The translations under genes and the position numbers were made by a program. This document shows, piece after piece, positions 11,098 to 22,830 of a stretch of 64,000 nucleotides of DNA (position 1 is the first letter of the stretch; the number at the start of each line of letters is the position of its first letter). Origin of the DNA: Prorocentrum cordatum. Taxonomy: Eukaryota > Sar > Dinophyceae > Prorocentrales > Prorocentraceae. The stretch covers positions 16,042 through 80,041 of the forward strand of contig CAUYUJ010000853.1 of the NCBI GenBank assembly GCA_963575745.1, given 5' to 3'. Under the pieces are notes generated by a model. The model had not been told where the DNA came from and did not search any database. It saw nothing but the letters and a program-made list of their open reading frames with translations.

Positions 11098-11104
11098 GTA
11101 CTCG

Positions 11105-11330
11105 CTTACACGCAAGAGTGACCCCGGGCAGGGGTGACCTTTGGTGCGCGGCTTTCGGGTGCCGCGGGAGGCAAGGTTCGAGCGCGCGGGCCGGTGCTGA
11201 GGCCACCTATGTGTTGAGCAGGGGCCGACTGTCCTGCCTGGCGTTCCTATAGCCCCACCACGAAATGCCCTAAGAACAGAGGACTGTTGGCCAGCGTGGA
11301 CCCCAAACAGTGTGCGTCTAGCAATCCACG
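11105..11330. other. Unique stretch, nothing recognised
   Basis: Mixed-composition sequence between MITE B and the TGTGCAATCTACG repeats, with no domain in any frame. Confidence 0.4.
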
Positions 11331-11460
11331 GTGTGCAGCTTGTGCGAAGCACTATATCTTGTAGCATATACGTTGCGCAGTATAAGTTGTACAATCTACG
11401 TTGAACAACATATGTGATGCGATTTATGGGGCACGATCTTTTGTCCACGGAGAGATTGCT
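11330..11460. repeat. TGTGCAATCTACG-type degenerate repeat
   Basis: Imperfect units of about 18-20 bp (TACGTTGCGCAGTATAAG, ACAATCTACGTTGAACAAC). They match the tail repeats of the small-ORF element at 12.1-12.36 kb. Confidence 0.55.
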
Positions 11461-12095
11461 TAATTTTTTGCCCACGGACACAACGGGCGAAAACAAACTA
11501 CATCGCGAGTCAACAAGTCGCAAGGCAAACCAGGACCAACGAACGAGCCGACCTGCAGTAAGCAAACTCATGCAATGAACCGTGGCCTGAACAACAAATC
11601 GACCGTGCACCTGCGAGAGGAAGGAGAACGAAGGCAAGGGAGCGGGAGGAGGTCGGACATTCGAAAACTTCACCCTTCGAGTAACCCGTGCAGTCAGTGG
11701 CGATGCGTGGCAGAGACGGACCAGTGGATTGAACTATAGATATTACATAGATATACAGAACGCCAAGAGGAGAGGGGGGGAGGACGAGGAGGAGGAGGAG
11801 GAAGGCGGGGAGATAGGCGGAGGACCAACCAGCCCAGATGACCACCTGGAGGGGCATTCGTACTTACCTGCCACACGCGAGCCGTTGCACGCGACCAGGG
11901 AATGGAAACGGGCAGACGTGCAAGATAATGTGTGTGAGGCGAAACCCCGTGACTGACCACGGGAGTTGAAGCCCAGACGAACAAACACAAGAAAAGAGAC
12001 TTATACTGATACGGGGAAAGGCGGGTGGACCAGGAACAAAGCTGCAATGATACGAAACGTGCGCGACCCCGCAGCACATATCTATCTAGCGGAAT
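11460..12095. other. Unique sequence with a purine tract
   Basis: A GAGGAGG-type purine tract lies at about 11765-11825. No recognisable gene is present on either strand. Confidence 0.4.
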
Positions 12096-12099
12096 ACAT

Positions 12100-13100
12100 G
12101 TGGACCCAGATAACTGGTGCAACCTACGTTGTGCAAACTATCTTCAGCGATCTATGGTGTGCCATCTACGTTGTGCGATATATGTGGTGCGATCTGCTTG
12201 GCGCACCCTATGTGGAACAACCAAAGTGGTGCCATCCACGCTGCGAAACCTATATTATGCAACCGATGATGTGCAACGAATGTGAAAGAACATGCGTGGC
12301 GCAATATACGTTATGCACTTTTGGTCACGCAATCTACGTGGTGCAATCCACCCTGACGAAGTTGAAGTCGTCAACTCCACTGCTCGCGCATCCATCCCAC
12401 CCACCCACCCGCAGCTTGGCTTGCAAAACCCATGCGACGATGATTGCGATGACTGTTTCGCGCTGGTTGGCGCACCGCTCCGGCTGCTCAAGCGCGCGCA
12501 GACTCGTGCGCAGAGCGGCCAGGTAGTCTGGCGCGACCGACGCGGCCGCGGTGGCGCTGACCGCTGGGGACTGCCCAAGCGCATCTCGCTGGCCGCGCTG
12601 ACGCACGAACGCTTCAGTGCGAGTCGATGAATCGGGCGGGCGCGGTACCATACTCGATGCGATGCTGGTGGCCACGATGACGATGACGACGGCAAGGCCA
12701 ATGACGGCACCAATGCTGATCACTACGGAGATGGTGTCCACATGTGAACGATGAATGTTTGGGAGAAACCTCGACATGCGCGCGGGGCCGCCGCGCGCGA
12801 GTGGCACGCATTGTTTTGTTTCGACGGGGATCGTGCCCCCCACCCCCACAGCACGCGCGCAAGGGCGTTCGAAAGATTACGACATGCGCGCGCGAGGCCC
12901 GCTTGGTCGCATGTGATGAACAGATTGAAAGACCGATGGGCTGCGTTTTTTTTGACTGTTTAACAAAAGCGCGCGCGTGTGGAACCGTGTGTTACACATG
13001 TTTCCTGGACAATCGATTATGACACCCTTGCGTAACCGAACGTTGTTGAAGGATTCCAGCATGCGCGTGCGTCAACGCTCGCGGGTGCATGCCGTCCCTT
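12100..13100 (-). repeat. Small-ORF element, copy 1 (inverted)
   Basis: Read on the minus strand the element has three parts. The head is GC-rich and contains repeated GCGCGCATG and TTCGAACGCCCTTGCGCGCG motifs (about 13100-12790). A small ORF follows (12777-12334). The tail is a degenerate run of 18-20 bp TGCAACCTACGTTG-type repeats (about 12370-12100). The same order recurs on the plus strand at 46.4-49.7 kb. I know no named family with this layout. Confidence 0.7.
12334..12777 (-). CDS. Putative small membrane-protein-like ORF, 147 aa
   Basis: The only uninterrupted copy of an ORF that recurs four times in the window. I start it at the ATG giving MSRFLPN, because copies at 46611 and 49151 have ATGTCG at the same place; the upstream in-frame ATG at 12849 is not conserved. 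Residues 16-39 (ISVVISIGAVIGLAVVIVIV) are a good transmembrane segment. A linker with MVPRPP follows, then SPAVSATAAAS at about 70-80 and a second hydrophobic block TVIAIIVAWVL at about 108-118, followed by QAKLRVGGW. The function is unknown. Conservation between copies is visible at both DNA and protein level, so the ORF could be a chance passenger of a repeat. There are no introns, and no ribosomal or transcript evidence. Confidence 0.4.
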   Translation of the reverse strand: MSRFLPNIHRSHVDTISVVISIGAVIGLAVVIVIVATSIASSMVPRPPDSSTRTEAFVRQRGQRDALGQSPAVSATAAASVAPDYLAALRTSLRALEQPERCANQRETVIAIIVAWVLQAKLRVGGWDGCASSGVDDFNFVRVDCTT

Positions 13101-13104
13101 CTTT

Positions 13105-14470
13105 TGCAAGGGGTTCTTGCAAACGGATCAGATTTGATAAACGAGGGCAAGCGTAGCATTACTTAACGATGTTGGTGAGGAGTCTCGGCCTAGCTGGGAC
13201 GGCACGGTGTCATATTCAAAATATAATGAGGTGTAGAACCGTATATATTATGCACAGCCCCTGGGGGAGTCCGGGGGGGGGGATCCGAATTCCGTGTTAA
13301 AAACAAGCTCTGACTTGTGCAAACTAGGCTGAGCAGCGCGAGGCGGCGACGAGTGGCGACGGCGACAGCAAGGGAGGAGAACGACAGACAGGCCTAGTCA
13401 TTTACGGGCGGCGACGAGGCGGGGCGGCGACGGCGACAACATACCCGCCATACCAGCAGACAGGCCCAGCTCCTCAAACCAGAATTCAGAATCCCCTCTT
13501 GCAAACACTGTTTGCGGAATGTTCTAAGAACGTAAGCGGTGCTCTTAGAGCATGAACCTGATGTGTTCAGACCAAACGGCCCCCCACAAAACATGTTCTA
13601 ACAACACAACGTTGCGCGAACCACGAAGTGCTCTGACAGCATGGAATGGTGAGCCTGCTGTGCGAGCCAAGAATTTTTACCACTGCGCGACTGTGGGCCA
13701 ACACCAGCGGTCGCTCTGGCGATGGCTCACACCCTCACACGCAGCCGATGTACGTCCGCCGCCTTCCCCCGACCTCCCCTTGCACCGCGCCCAATACACC
13801 TTCAGGACGGACGCTTCGTGATGGCCTACAATAGAAACCAACCAACATGCGGCGCATGATGTGGCGATTGATACCGAAAACTGGTTCCAAGAGGCTACGC
13901 AGCGGGGGTGGCAGAGCTGCTGGGTCACGAAGGCGTTTGCCTTGCGGACCCCGCAGTCCACCCTCCCGCTTCTGCGGAAGCGGCCTTGGGGAGAGGCGCC
14001 CATGGATCCCTCTGGGGCGCGGGCGGCCATCCAGCAACGCCGAAAAGCAGCGATTTGCATATTACTGCGAGATTCGATAACGCCGTCGGGCGAGGGAGAA
14101 AGAAGAACTTCGCCCACGCCGCACGGCCGACGACGAAACGTAATCCACCCAAAATGACCGGTCGGCGGAACTCGGGGCAACCCCGAAATCGCCCCGAAGC
14201 CCCGCCTAGAGACTTGCCGCGAAGGAGAAGGAGGGCCGCAGGCCGGAGGCGCACCCTCGCAGGGCAGAGGGCCCGAGAGGTCACTGCAAACGGTCTGTCT
14301 TTCGCGACCATCAGAGGTACGCAGCGAGAGATGCCGTGAGCGGGCGCTCTCACGATAAACAGCAACTTGTGGCGATGAGAAGACCACTCAACAACCGGAA
14401 GTGAGCTGATAACCAGGAGTACGCCCTGAGTGAGGGAATGCCCGAGAGCGAGAGCTAGGAAATCAACGCG
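13105..14470. other. Unique region, no gene recognised
   Basis: GGCGACGAGGCGG-type short repeats occur at 13340-13440. The longest frame (minus, 13677-14387, 236 aa) shows no family signature. Two stretches have ordinary composition, but I cannot assign a product. Confidence 0.4.
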
Positions 14471-14476
14471 CATGTC

Positions 14477-14672
14477 TCGGGTCGGGCGAAAGGGGGGGAT
14501 AGCAAAGGGGGGGTTTGAGAATCAGCTCACGTAGCTGATTTTTCCAGCGCCTCCCGGCGCCGGGAGCGGCCATGTAATCGAGGAATTGGCCCTTCGGTGA
14601 GGCCGAAAACAGCTGCATGCAGCAAATTTCGTAACCCCCCCTTTCCCAATCCCCCCCTTTCGCCCGACCCGA
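14477..14672. mobile_element. MITE with 5-bp TSD ATGTC
   Basis: Inverted ends TCGGGTCGGGCGAAAGGGGG and CCCCCTTTCGCCCGACCCGA bound a 196-bp element with internal hairpins (TCAGCTCACGTAGCTGA, CTCCCGGCGCCGGGAG). It is flanked on both sides by ATGTC (14472-14476 and 14673-14677), a perfect target duplication. Confidence 0.88.
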
Positions 14673-14679
14673 ATGTCAC

Positions 14680-15500
14680 CTATCATGATATCAACAGCGA
14701 AGCGACGACGGCAACTGGGGAGTATAAGAACCAGCTCCAAAGACGCACCGTGCGGAGTACCCGCCGGGGGCGCTGCGCCTGCCCCTTGTGTCCTTGCGCC
14801 TCCCAGTAGCTCGAATGCCTTTTTGCTCACAGCACGTGGCAGTTCTGACCTATCAGGCCGCTGGTCAGCGCTCACCGTACCGACACGGAACGACAAATAG
14901 AAGTGCACCATACAATGGTCACAGTAGTAGTGCCCAAACGTGCGCACGACCAGAAATGTCACTCATCTCGTTGCGTACCAGCAGGCGTGGAAGTTCACAG
15001 CGGCAAAAGACGTGATTGGCCAACGCTGCGAGGTCTAATTTGCCCACAGCCGTAGGCGAAGACATGGCTGCCCTCGGTGATCGCAATATCATCCTGATTC
15101 TCGTATTGGGTGGTCGAGGCGTTGCTGGATACCGTGGCGACATTGACAGACGGCGCACGGAAGCCATTGCGCACGGTCGGGCTGGGAAGTGCGGCCCACC
15201 TCGGCAAGGGGGCGACCGAGGAATCCTTGAGCCGATAAGGCTTCCCCCGGCCTTCCGCTGGCTACGGTGCCAGGGGCAGAGAGGGATTTGGCTTGACGTC
15301 GCCGGGCGCTGGCGAGGCCCCTCAGAGTCCCTCTCGAGCGACCCGAACGGGGCCAGGGGCAGAGGGGGGATTATGTTTGACATCAACGGCCGCTGGTGAT
15401 ACCCCATCAGGGGAGGCGATCCTGCGCTCGAAAGCTGGAGAGGCATGGAACGGAGAGTTACGGTCCTGCGGGGGGGACCTCTAGGGAGAGGGAGCAAAGG
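14680..15500. other. Unique region, no gene recognised
   Basis: GC-balanced sequence. The open frames crossing it (for example plus 15016-15399) show no domain. Confidence 0.4.
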
Positions 15501-15509
15501 CGGCAGTGT

Positions 15510-16679
<1,170 letters not shown>

Positions 16680-16680
<1 letters not shown>

Positions 16681-16860
16681 CCTCGGTTGCCTGGCCGCTG
16701 CATGTCTACGTTTGGGATTACTGTCCCTCTGGCACGCCATCCATCGGTAGCACTTTACAGTGTGCGACGTCTCGTACACTATGCCTTCGACAAAGTTCGA
16801 TCGCAATCAGCACGTCCGTCTGCTGCTGCCGCGCTTGGTGACCCTCTGCGCCCCCGACTG
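16680..16860. other. Unique spacer inside the TG region
   Basis: About 180 bp of ordinary sequence separates the two TG-rich blocks. No feature recognised. Confidence 0.5.
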
Positions 16861-17490
16861 TGTGTGAATGTGCGTGTGTGTTGTGTGTGTCCGTGTCCGT
16901 GTGAGTGTGCGTCTGCGTGTGTTTGTGCTTGTGCGTGTGCGTGCGTGCGTGTGCGTGTGCGTGTGCGTGTGCGTGTGCGTGTGTGTGTGTGTGTGTTTGT
17001 GTGCGTGCGTACGTGAGTGTGTGCGTGAGTGTGTGTCTGTGCGTCTGTGTGTGCGTGTCTGTGTTTGTGTGAGTGTCTGTGTGTGTGGCTGTGTGTGTGT
17101 CTGTGTGTGTGTCTGTGTGTGTCTGTGTGTGCGTGCGTACGTGAGTGCGTGCGTGCATGTGTTTTTGTGTGTGTGTGCGTGCGTGCGTGCGTGTGTGTGT
17201 GTGGAGTGCGCTGTGTGTGAGAGAGAGAGAGCAGGTGTGTGTACGAATTTGTGTGTAAATGTGGGTCTGTGTGAGTATCTGTGTCTGTGTCTGTGTCTGT
17301 GCCTCTGTGTGACGGTGTGTGTGTCTGTGCCTCTGTGTGACGGTGTGTGTGTGTGTGTGTGCCAGTGTGTTTGTGTGTCTGTGTGTCAGTGTGTCTGTGT
17401 GCCTGCGTGTCTGTGTCTGCGTGTCTGTGTGCCTGTGTGTTTGCGTGTCTGCGTGTCCGTGTGTCTGTGTCTGCGCGTCTGTGTGTGAGC
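16860..17490. repeat. TG-rich microsatellite, second block
   Basis: GTGTGCGTGT and GTGTCTGTGT units continue the TG domain after the unique spacer. Confidence 0.95.
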
Positions 17491-17837
17491 CGCGGATGCA
17501 GGCAGAGAGACGAAGGGCAACCGCAGGATGACGGGGAGGAGGGAGGAGGGAGGAGGAGGAAGGGGAGGACGTGGCGCCATCCCCCTCCTCCTGTCTCGAG
17601 GAGACAGAGGGAGAGACAGAGAGGAAGAGAGAGAGGAAGCAGGGGAGACAGCAGGGATAGGAGGCGGGGCAGAGAAGGGCGGGGCGAGCGAGGCGATCCC
17701 AAGGCGTGGAGAGGGTGGGGGAGGGCTGGGAGGCGGCAGGGAGGGCAGGCGGGCAGGCGTCGCGCGCTGCCTCGACGTGGGCGCCATGGCCTCGCAGACA
17801 CGGAACAGCGGGAATCTAAGGTCGGTAGATCGTGGGG

Positions 17838-18255
17838 CTTCTGATGGGCCAGCTTCCCACCACCGCTGCCGCAGGCAGGACGGGGGAGAAGTGAGGATGG
17901 GGAGGTCCTCCTCCTCACCTCCTCCTCCTCCTCCTCCTCCTCCTCCTCCTCCTCCTCCTCCTCCTCCTCCTCCTCCTCCTTCCTCCTCCCCTCCTCCTCC
18001 TCCTCCTCCTCCTCCTCCTCTCCTCCTCCTCCTCCTCTCCTCCTCCTCCTCCCTCCTCCTCCTCCTCCTCCTCCTCCTCCTCCTCCTCCTCCTCCCTCCT
18101 CTCCTCCTCCTCCTCCTCCTCCCTCCTCCTCCTCCTCCTCCCTCCTCCTCCTCCTCCTCTCCTCCTCCTCCTCCTCCTCCCTCCTCCTCCCTCCTCCTCC
18201 TCTCCCCCTCTCTTCCACGGTGGTGGTGGTGCTGGAAGACCGGCCCATCCGCTTT
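17838..18255. mobile_element. Fold-back with 300-bp (TCC)n interior
   Basis: The left arm GATGGGCCAGCTTCCCACCA and the right arm, ending TGGAAGACCGGCCCATCC, are inverted repeats related to the arms of the 836-985 element. The interior at 17905-18212 is TCC triplets with occasional slips. Confidence 0.55.
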
Positions 18256-18414
18256 GTGCGGCGACGGGGACTGCCACTCGGGGTCTCGGGCAGAGCGGCT
18301 GCGCGGCGGGGCGGGGCGGCGGGGCTCGGCGCGGGGAGGGCGGGGAGGGGGAGGGAGGGCGCATATGGGGCCGGGTGAACTCGCCACGTGATGCGGCGTT
18401 CCCACCCCTCCTCT

Positions 18415-18600
18415 TCCCCTCCTCCTCCTCCTCCTCCTCCTCCTCCTCCTCCTCCTCCTCCTGCTCCCTCCCTCCTCCTCCTCCTCCTCCTCCTCCTCCT
18501 CCTCCTCCTCCCCCTCTTCCTCCTCCTCCTCCGCCTCCCTCCTCCTCCTCCTCCTCCTCCTCCCCTCCTCCTCCTCCTCCTCCTCCTCTTTCTCTGTTCC
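18415..18600. repeat. (TCC)n array
   Basis: TCC triplets with C-slips; polypurine on the minus strand. Confidence 0.95.
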
Positions 18601-18689
18601 TTCTTATTATATTCGTCTCTTCGTATTCGTTTTCTTCTGCAGATTCCTCCTCCTCAGATTCCTCTTCGTGTTTCCTGCCCCTCCTCAAT

Positions 18690-18715
18690 CATAATCATCA
18701 TCACATCATCACCAC

Positions 18716-18747
<32 letters not shown>

Positions 18748-18755
18748 CCACCACC

Positions 18756-18815
<60 letters not shown>

Positions 18816-18835
18816 ATCATCAGCAGCAGCAGCAG

Positions 18836-18868
<33 letters not shown>

Positions 18869-19101
18869 AATCATCATCATCATCAGCATCAGCATCATCA
18901 TCATCATCATCATCATTATCATTAGCATCATCAGCAGCAGCATCATCAGCAGCATCGCCAATGTCATTATCAGCATCATCAGCATCATCATTATGAGCAT
19001 CATCATCAGCAGCAGCATGAGCATTCGCTCCTCCTCCTCATCATCCTCATCATCGTCCGCAGCAGCAGCAGCACCATCATCATCGGCAGCATCAGCATCG
19101 G

Positions 19102-19142
<41 letters not shown>

Positions 19143-19435
19143 CCACCATCATCACCACCACCACCATCAATATCACCATCATCATCATCGTCATCATCAC
19201 CACCATCATAAGCATCATCACCATCAGCAGCATCATCAGCATCATCATCGGCATTGTCATCACCACCATCAGCAGCAGCAGCATCATCAGCATCATCAGT
19301 AGCATCAGTAGCATTAGTAGCATCATCATCATCAGCAGCATCATCATCACCATCATCATCATCATCAGCAGCATCAGCATCAGCATCAGCATCAGCATCA
19401 GCATCAGCATCAGCATCATCATCCTCTCGTCCTCA
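18690..19435. repeat. (ATC)n array with CAG variants
   Basis: CATCAT with interspersed AGC triplets and a regular CAGCAT run at about 19370-19420. Confidence 0.95.
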
Positions 19436-19645
19436 ACGTAACAAGCATCAGTAGCAGCACCCAGGACGAGATCTTCATCCTAAATCGTCCGTGGAGGGCC
19501 CAGAGAGGCAAAAAGCGGTGAAACACCTAAGGCCCCGTTGTCCTCAGGACACATTCTCCCCATGGCAAACCTCCTCCTCCAATTCGCATCGCGTGACGGA
19601 TCCAAGTTGCAGGCAAAAGCAGAAGATCGAGCATGAACTGTCGGT

Positions 19646-19775
19646 GGTCCACGCGGAGTTCTTGGATCGGCACTGGCCCCCTCCCCCTTCCCTGGCGCAC
19701 GGAGCGCGCCTGGGACGGCGCCGGAGGCGCCGCCAGGGGGGGGCCCATCGCAGATCCAAGAGATCCGCTCGAGCC
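19646..19775. mobile_element. Fold-back family F, copy 2
   Basis: Outer arms GGTCCACGCGGAGTTCTTGG and GATCCAAGAGATCCGCTCGA enclose a GC-rich hairpin (GGCGCCGGAGGCGCC). It aligns with 10743-10864. Confidence 0.65.
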
Positions 19776-19789
19776 TTCGAAGGTGAGGG

Positions 19790-20950
19790 GAGGCAAGGGG
19801 GAGTCTCTCTAGGAGATTCTGCTGGATTCTGCTGGTCATACCCCTGAAAGTTGACTCACAACTATCGGCGGCGAGCGAAGCTGCTCCTACCCCAGGCCGT
19901 CCCTGGGCGATACGGTTTAGCTTTCAAAAGGGCTCCCCTGTGGTCGGGCGACCTCCTTCCATCAGGCGCCTCAAACGTCCAGCCATTACTCGGGCGTTTC
20001 CCGCGAGACAGACCGACCGCAAACCGTCCCTCCAGGGTAGGGAAGGGGGGTCCCTCGAGGGGAGGGGGTGTCCCTCTAGGAGGAGGGGAGGGGATGGTCC
20101 CCTGTGCTCCTGGTGACCCTTCTTCCTGGACGGGGGGGGGGGCCTCTCCGCCTGTGCGCCCCGCGGGCAGAGCCGCGAGGAGGGGAGGAGGGGGACGAGG
20201 TAGGAGGGCGGAGGGGGGGGAGACTCAGCGGACGGAGCACGGACAAAAAAAATACCTTTCCGCCGTCAGGGACGCCTGCACCAGGACGGCTGGAAAGTTT
20301 ACTCATACGGTGGCAAGTCGGGGTGCAAACTGTCCAGCCGCCTGGGGGCAGGCGTCCGAATGGGGTCCCGCTCCATCGAAACAGCGTGCTCGACAGGGGT
20401 GCGTCCGAATGCCCTCCTGGGGGTGTGGTCTCGAGTTCCCCTTCGTTGCTGCGCGGCCAGTTTCTTGGGGGGGAACTCGGGGACTGGGGGCCAGAACTCG
20501 CCTGTCACACAGTGGGCAAGGGGACGGGCAAAGGAGGGCCTCCCTAGCCCAGGCAGACGCCAGCGGGCTGGGGGGGCAGGTGGCCCACCCCGGAAACCCC
20601 GAGTCCACGAGTGCTGGCGTCTCACCTTGACTTCCTTCGGGCCCAGTGCCCCCTCCTGAGTCAGGCTCCAAGAGGCTTCGTGAAGGGCTTCTCCAGAGTT
20701 CGTGATACGAGGGAGGGAGTCAAAACCCTCCCAGACGAGCAGTGTTAGACCCCCCCCAGACCAGCCACGAAAGGGTGGCCTTGCGCCCAGACCCCCCTGG
20801 AAACCTCCAAGACAGCTCCGATCAGACCCCGCCCCAAATCAGACCCCCCTTTTGTGATGAAAAACGGAGTAGCTGAAAGGCCCGCCGCAATCGCGGCGAC
20901 ATCGAATCACCCATCTTCGGCGGCAACTCATGAGAGCCTCCCATACCATT
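19790..20950. other. Unique GC-rich region, no gene recognised
   Basis: There are G-runs near 20040-20230. Frames such as minus 20299-20671 are Arg/Pro-rich with no domain. A short GCGTCCGAATG duplication occurs near 20350 and 20402. Confidence 0.4.
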
Positions 20951-20969
20951 TTGTCGGCTCTTGCGAATC

Positions 20970-21090
20970 GACGCTAGCCGACGCTACATCGGCGCTTCTC
21001 GACGCCAAACTGACGCTACATCGACGCTCGCCGACGCTACATCGGCGCTGTCTCGTCGGCCCCCAGGCGCTGATCGACGCCAGTCGACGC
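20970..21090. repeat. CGACGCTACATCG short tandem
   Basis: Repeated CCGACGCTACATCGGCGCT and CGACGCTA units over about 110 bp. Confidence 0.7.
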
Positions 21091-21114
21091 TAAAGACAAA
21101 TGCACGCGAGTACT

Positions 21115-21268
21115 CGGGGATGGACAGATGGACAGATCCCCCTTTAGTAAAGCGTGGTTTAGTGAAAACGACCTGAGGCCCAAACCTGGCGGGCGCAAGC
21201 CTGGAACATAGCGGCCACGGCGCCCTCCCGAGAACCGAAAACGGACAATTCGCTAATCGACGTGTCAC
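21115..21268. repeat. Dispersed repeat E, copy 1
   Basis: About 150 bp shared in direct orientation with 50389-50530, including CCCAAACCTGGCGGGCGCAA and GAGAACCGAAAACGGACAAT. On the minus strand both copies encode ISELSVFGSREGA followed by FQACARQVWA, but copy 1 is interrupted by a stop. Confidence 0.75.
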
Positions 21269-21319
21269 TGTTGGGGGTTCTGTCCACCCCCGAGGCACAC
21301 AAAGCTCCCATGACTTGCT

Positions 21320-21432
21320 TAGGGGGCCACATGCTAACCCTACCCCTACCCCCCACAACACTTCGAAGTGAACCCCACCCTCCCCCTCAGAACTCGTGGG
21401 GGGTAGGGGTAGGGTTCGCATGTGGCCCCCTA
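21320..21432. mobile_element. Fold-back with AACCCTACCCCTACC arms
   Basis: The left arm TAGGGGGCCACATGCTAACC and its mirror TAGGGTTCGCATGTGGCCCC enclose a 45-bp loop. Direct repeats of 24 bp containing ACACAAAGCTCCCATGACT lie at 21296-21319 and 21447-21470. Confidence 0.7.
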
Positions 21433-21699
21433 CAAATGCACGCGGGTACACAAAGCTCCCATGACTGGCTGCCGGACCCCCCAAGTCGATGCGAGAGCCC
21501 GCGGAGACGCGCAGAGACCTTCCGCCAGCGGACCCGCCGCCGGCTCGGCTCCGCCAGCTGCGGGCCTGCCGCAGGCCTCCGAGGGCGCGCTGCGCTGAGG
21601 GCGCATGCCGCTGCTCCCGGCGCGCCCCACGCCGAGGAGCGCCCCACGCGCTTCCACAGTCGAGAAGGGGTGGAAGGGTTGCGCGCCCGTGCAGGCCTG

Positions 21700-21895
21700 G
21701 AGGAGAGGGAGGAGGAGGAGGAGAAGGAGAGATAGGAGAAGGGGAGGAGAAAGAGGAGGGGAAAGAGGAGGAGAAAGTGGAGGAGGAGGAAGAGGAGGAG
21801 GAGGAGGAGGAGGAGGAGGAGGAGGAGGAGGAGGAGGGGGAAGAGGAGGAGGGGGAAGAGGAGGAGGAGGAGGAGGAGGAGGAGGAGAAGGTTCC
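21700..21895. repeat. GGA/GAA purine tract
   Basis: GAGGAGGAG-type tract giving poly-Glu frames on plus; repeat only. Confidence 0.95.
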
Positions 21896-21939
21896 ATAGG
21901 TTTTTGAAGGAATTGGGCATTTGCTTATTGTCGGCTTCC

Positions 21940-22320
21940 CGACGGCCCGAGACGGCCCGAAAGCTCCCAAAGATCGCCCCAAGATCGCCCAAGAGGCCTC
22001 CAAGATGGCCGCATGACGGTCCAAGAGATCCTCAAGACGGCCCCAAAAAGAGCCAAGAGGCCTCCCCAAGACGCCCAAGATGGCGTCCAAGACGGCCCTG
22101 GAGCACCCCGAGAGGGCCCCAAGTCGGCCCAGAGAGGCCCAAAGACGTCTTCCGATGGCGTCAGACGGGCCAGGCATACCCTCAGGCGGCCAAAGAGGCC
22201 CCCGAGAAGCCCCCAAAGGTACCCAAGAGCCCCAAGGAGGCCCCCAAGATGCCTCCAAGAAGCTCCCAGGACGCTCCCAGGAGGCCCCAAAAATGCCCCC
22301 AGAGACTCCCAAGACGCCCC
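21940..22320. repeat. CCAAGAGGCC array with conserved head
   Basis: The block starts with CGGCCCGAGACGGCCCGAAA and AAGATCGCCCAAGAGGCC, then GATGGCCGCATGACGGTCCA, the same head as at 43595-43690. It continues as CCAAGAGGCC-type repeats that run into (TCC)n. Confidence 0.8.
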
Positions 22321-22328
22321 ATCATACT

Positions 22329-22385
22329 TATCCTCCTCCTCCTCCTCCTCCTCCTCCTCCTCCTCCTCCTCCTCCTCCTCCTCCT
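22329..22385. repeat. (TCC)n
   Basis: About 19 TCC triplets directly after the CCAAGAGGCC array. Confidence 0.95.
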
Positions 22386-22549
22386 GATCTTCCCCACCAT
22401 CCTCCCCCAAGTGTTCCCCGAAGTGTTTCCACAGCGGTTGGGGGGAACACATGGTCCGATAGCTTGGCAGAACTCTTGCCACACCGCTCGGCCACATGGG
22501 CGATTCCAAGAGGCAGGGGTCGGAGGTGCTTCGCCGCACGCGTCTTGGA

Positions 22550-22629
22550 TACATATATATATATAAATATACATACATATTAATATATAGAGAGAGAGAG
22601 AGAGAGAGAGAAAAACAAACAAAAAAAAA

Positions 22630-22682
<53 letters not shown>

Positions 22683-22685
22683 GGC

Positions 22686-22718
<33 letters not shown>

Positions 22719-22719
22719 C

Positions 22720-22766
<47 letters not shown>

Positions 22767-22830
22767 GGCAGGGAGGCAGGCAGGCAGGCAGGCAGGCAGG
22801 CTGGCAGGCAGACAGACAGACAGGCAGACT
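22550..22830. repeat. (TA)n, (GA)n and (CAGA)n compound microsatellite
   Basis: ATATAT at about 22551-22590 leads to GAGAGA, an A-run and then CAGA tetranucleotides (22631-22765) degrading into CAGG. A longer CAGA array lies at 55.2 kb. Confidence 0.95.

Noticed and set aside
16779-18688. Glu/Arg/Pro-polymer frames up to 489 aa
   Set aside because: Produced by TG and TCC repeats; no non-repeat sequence supports them.
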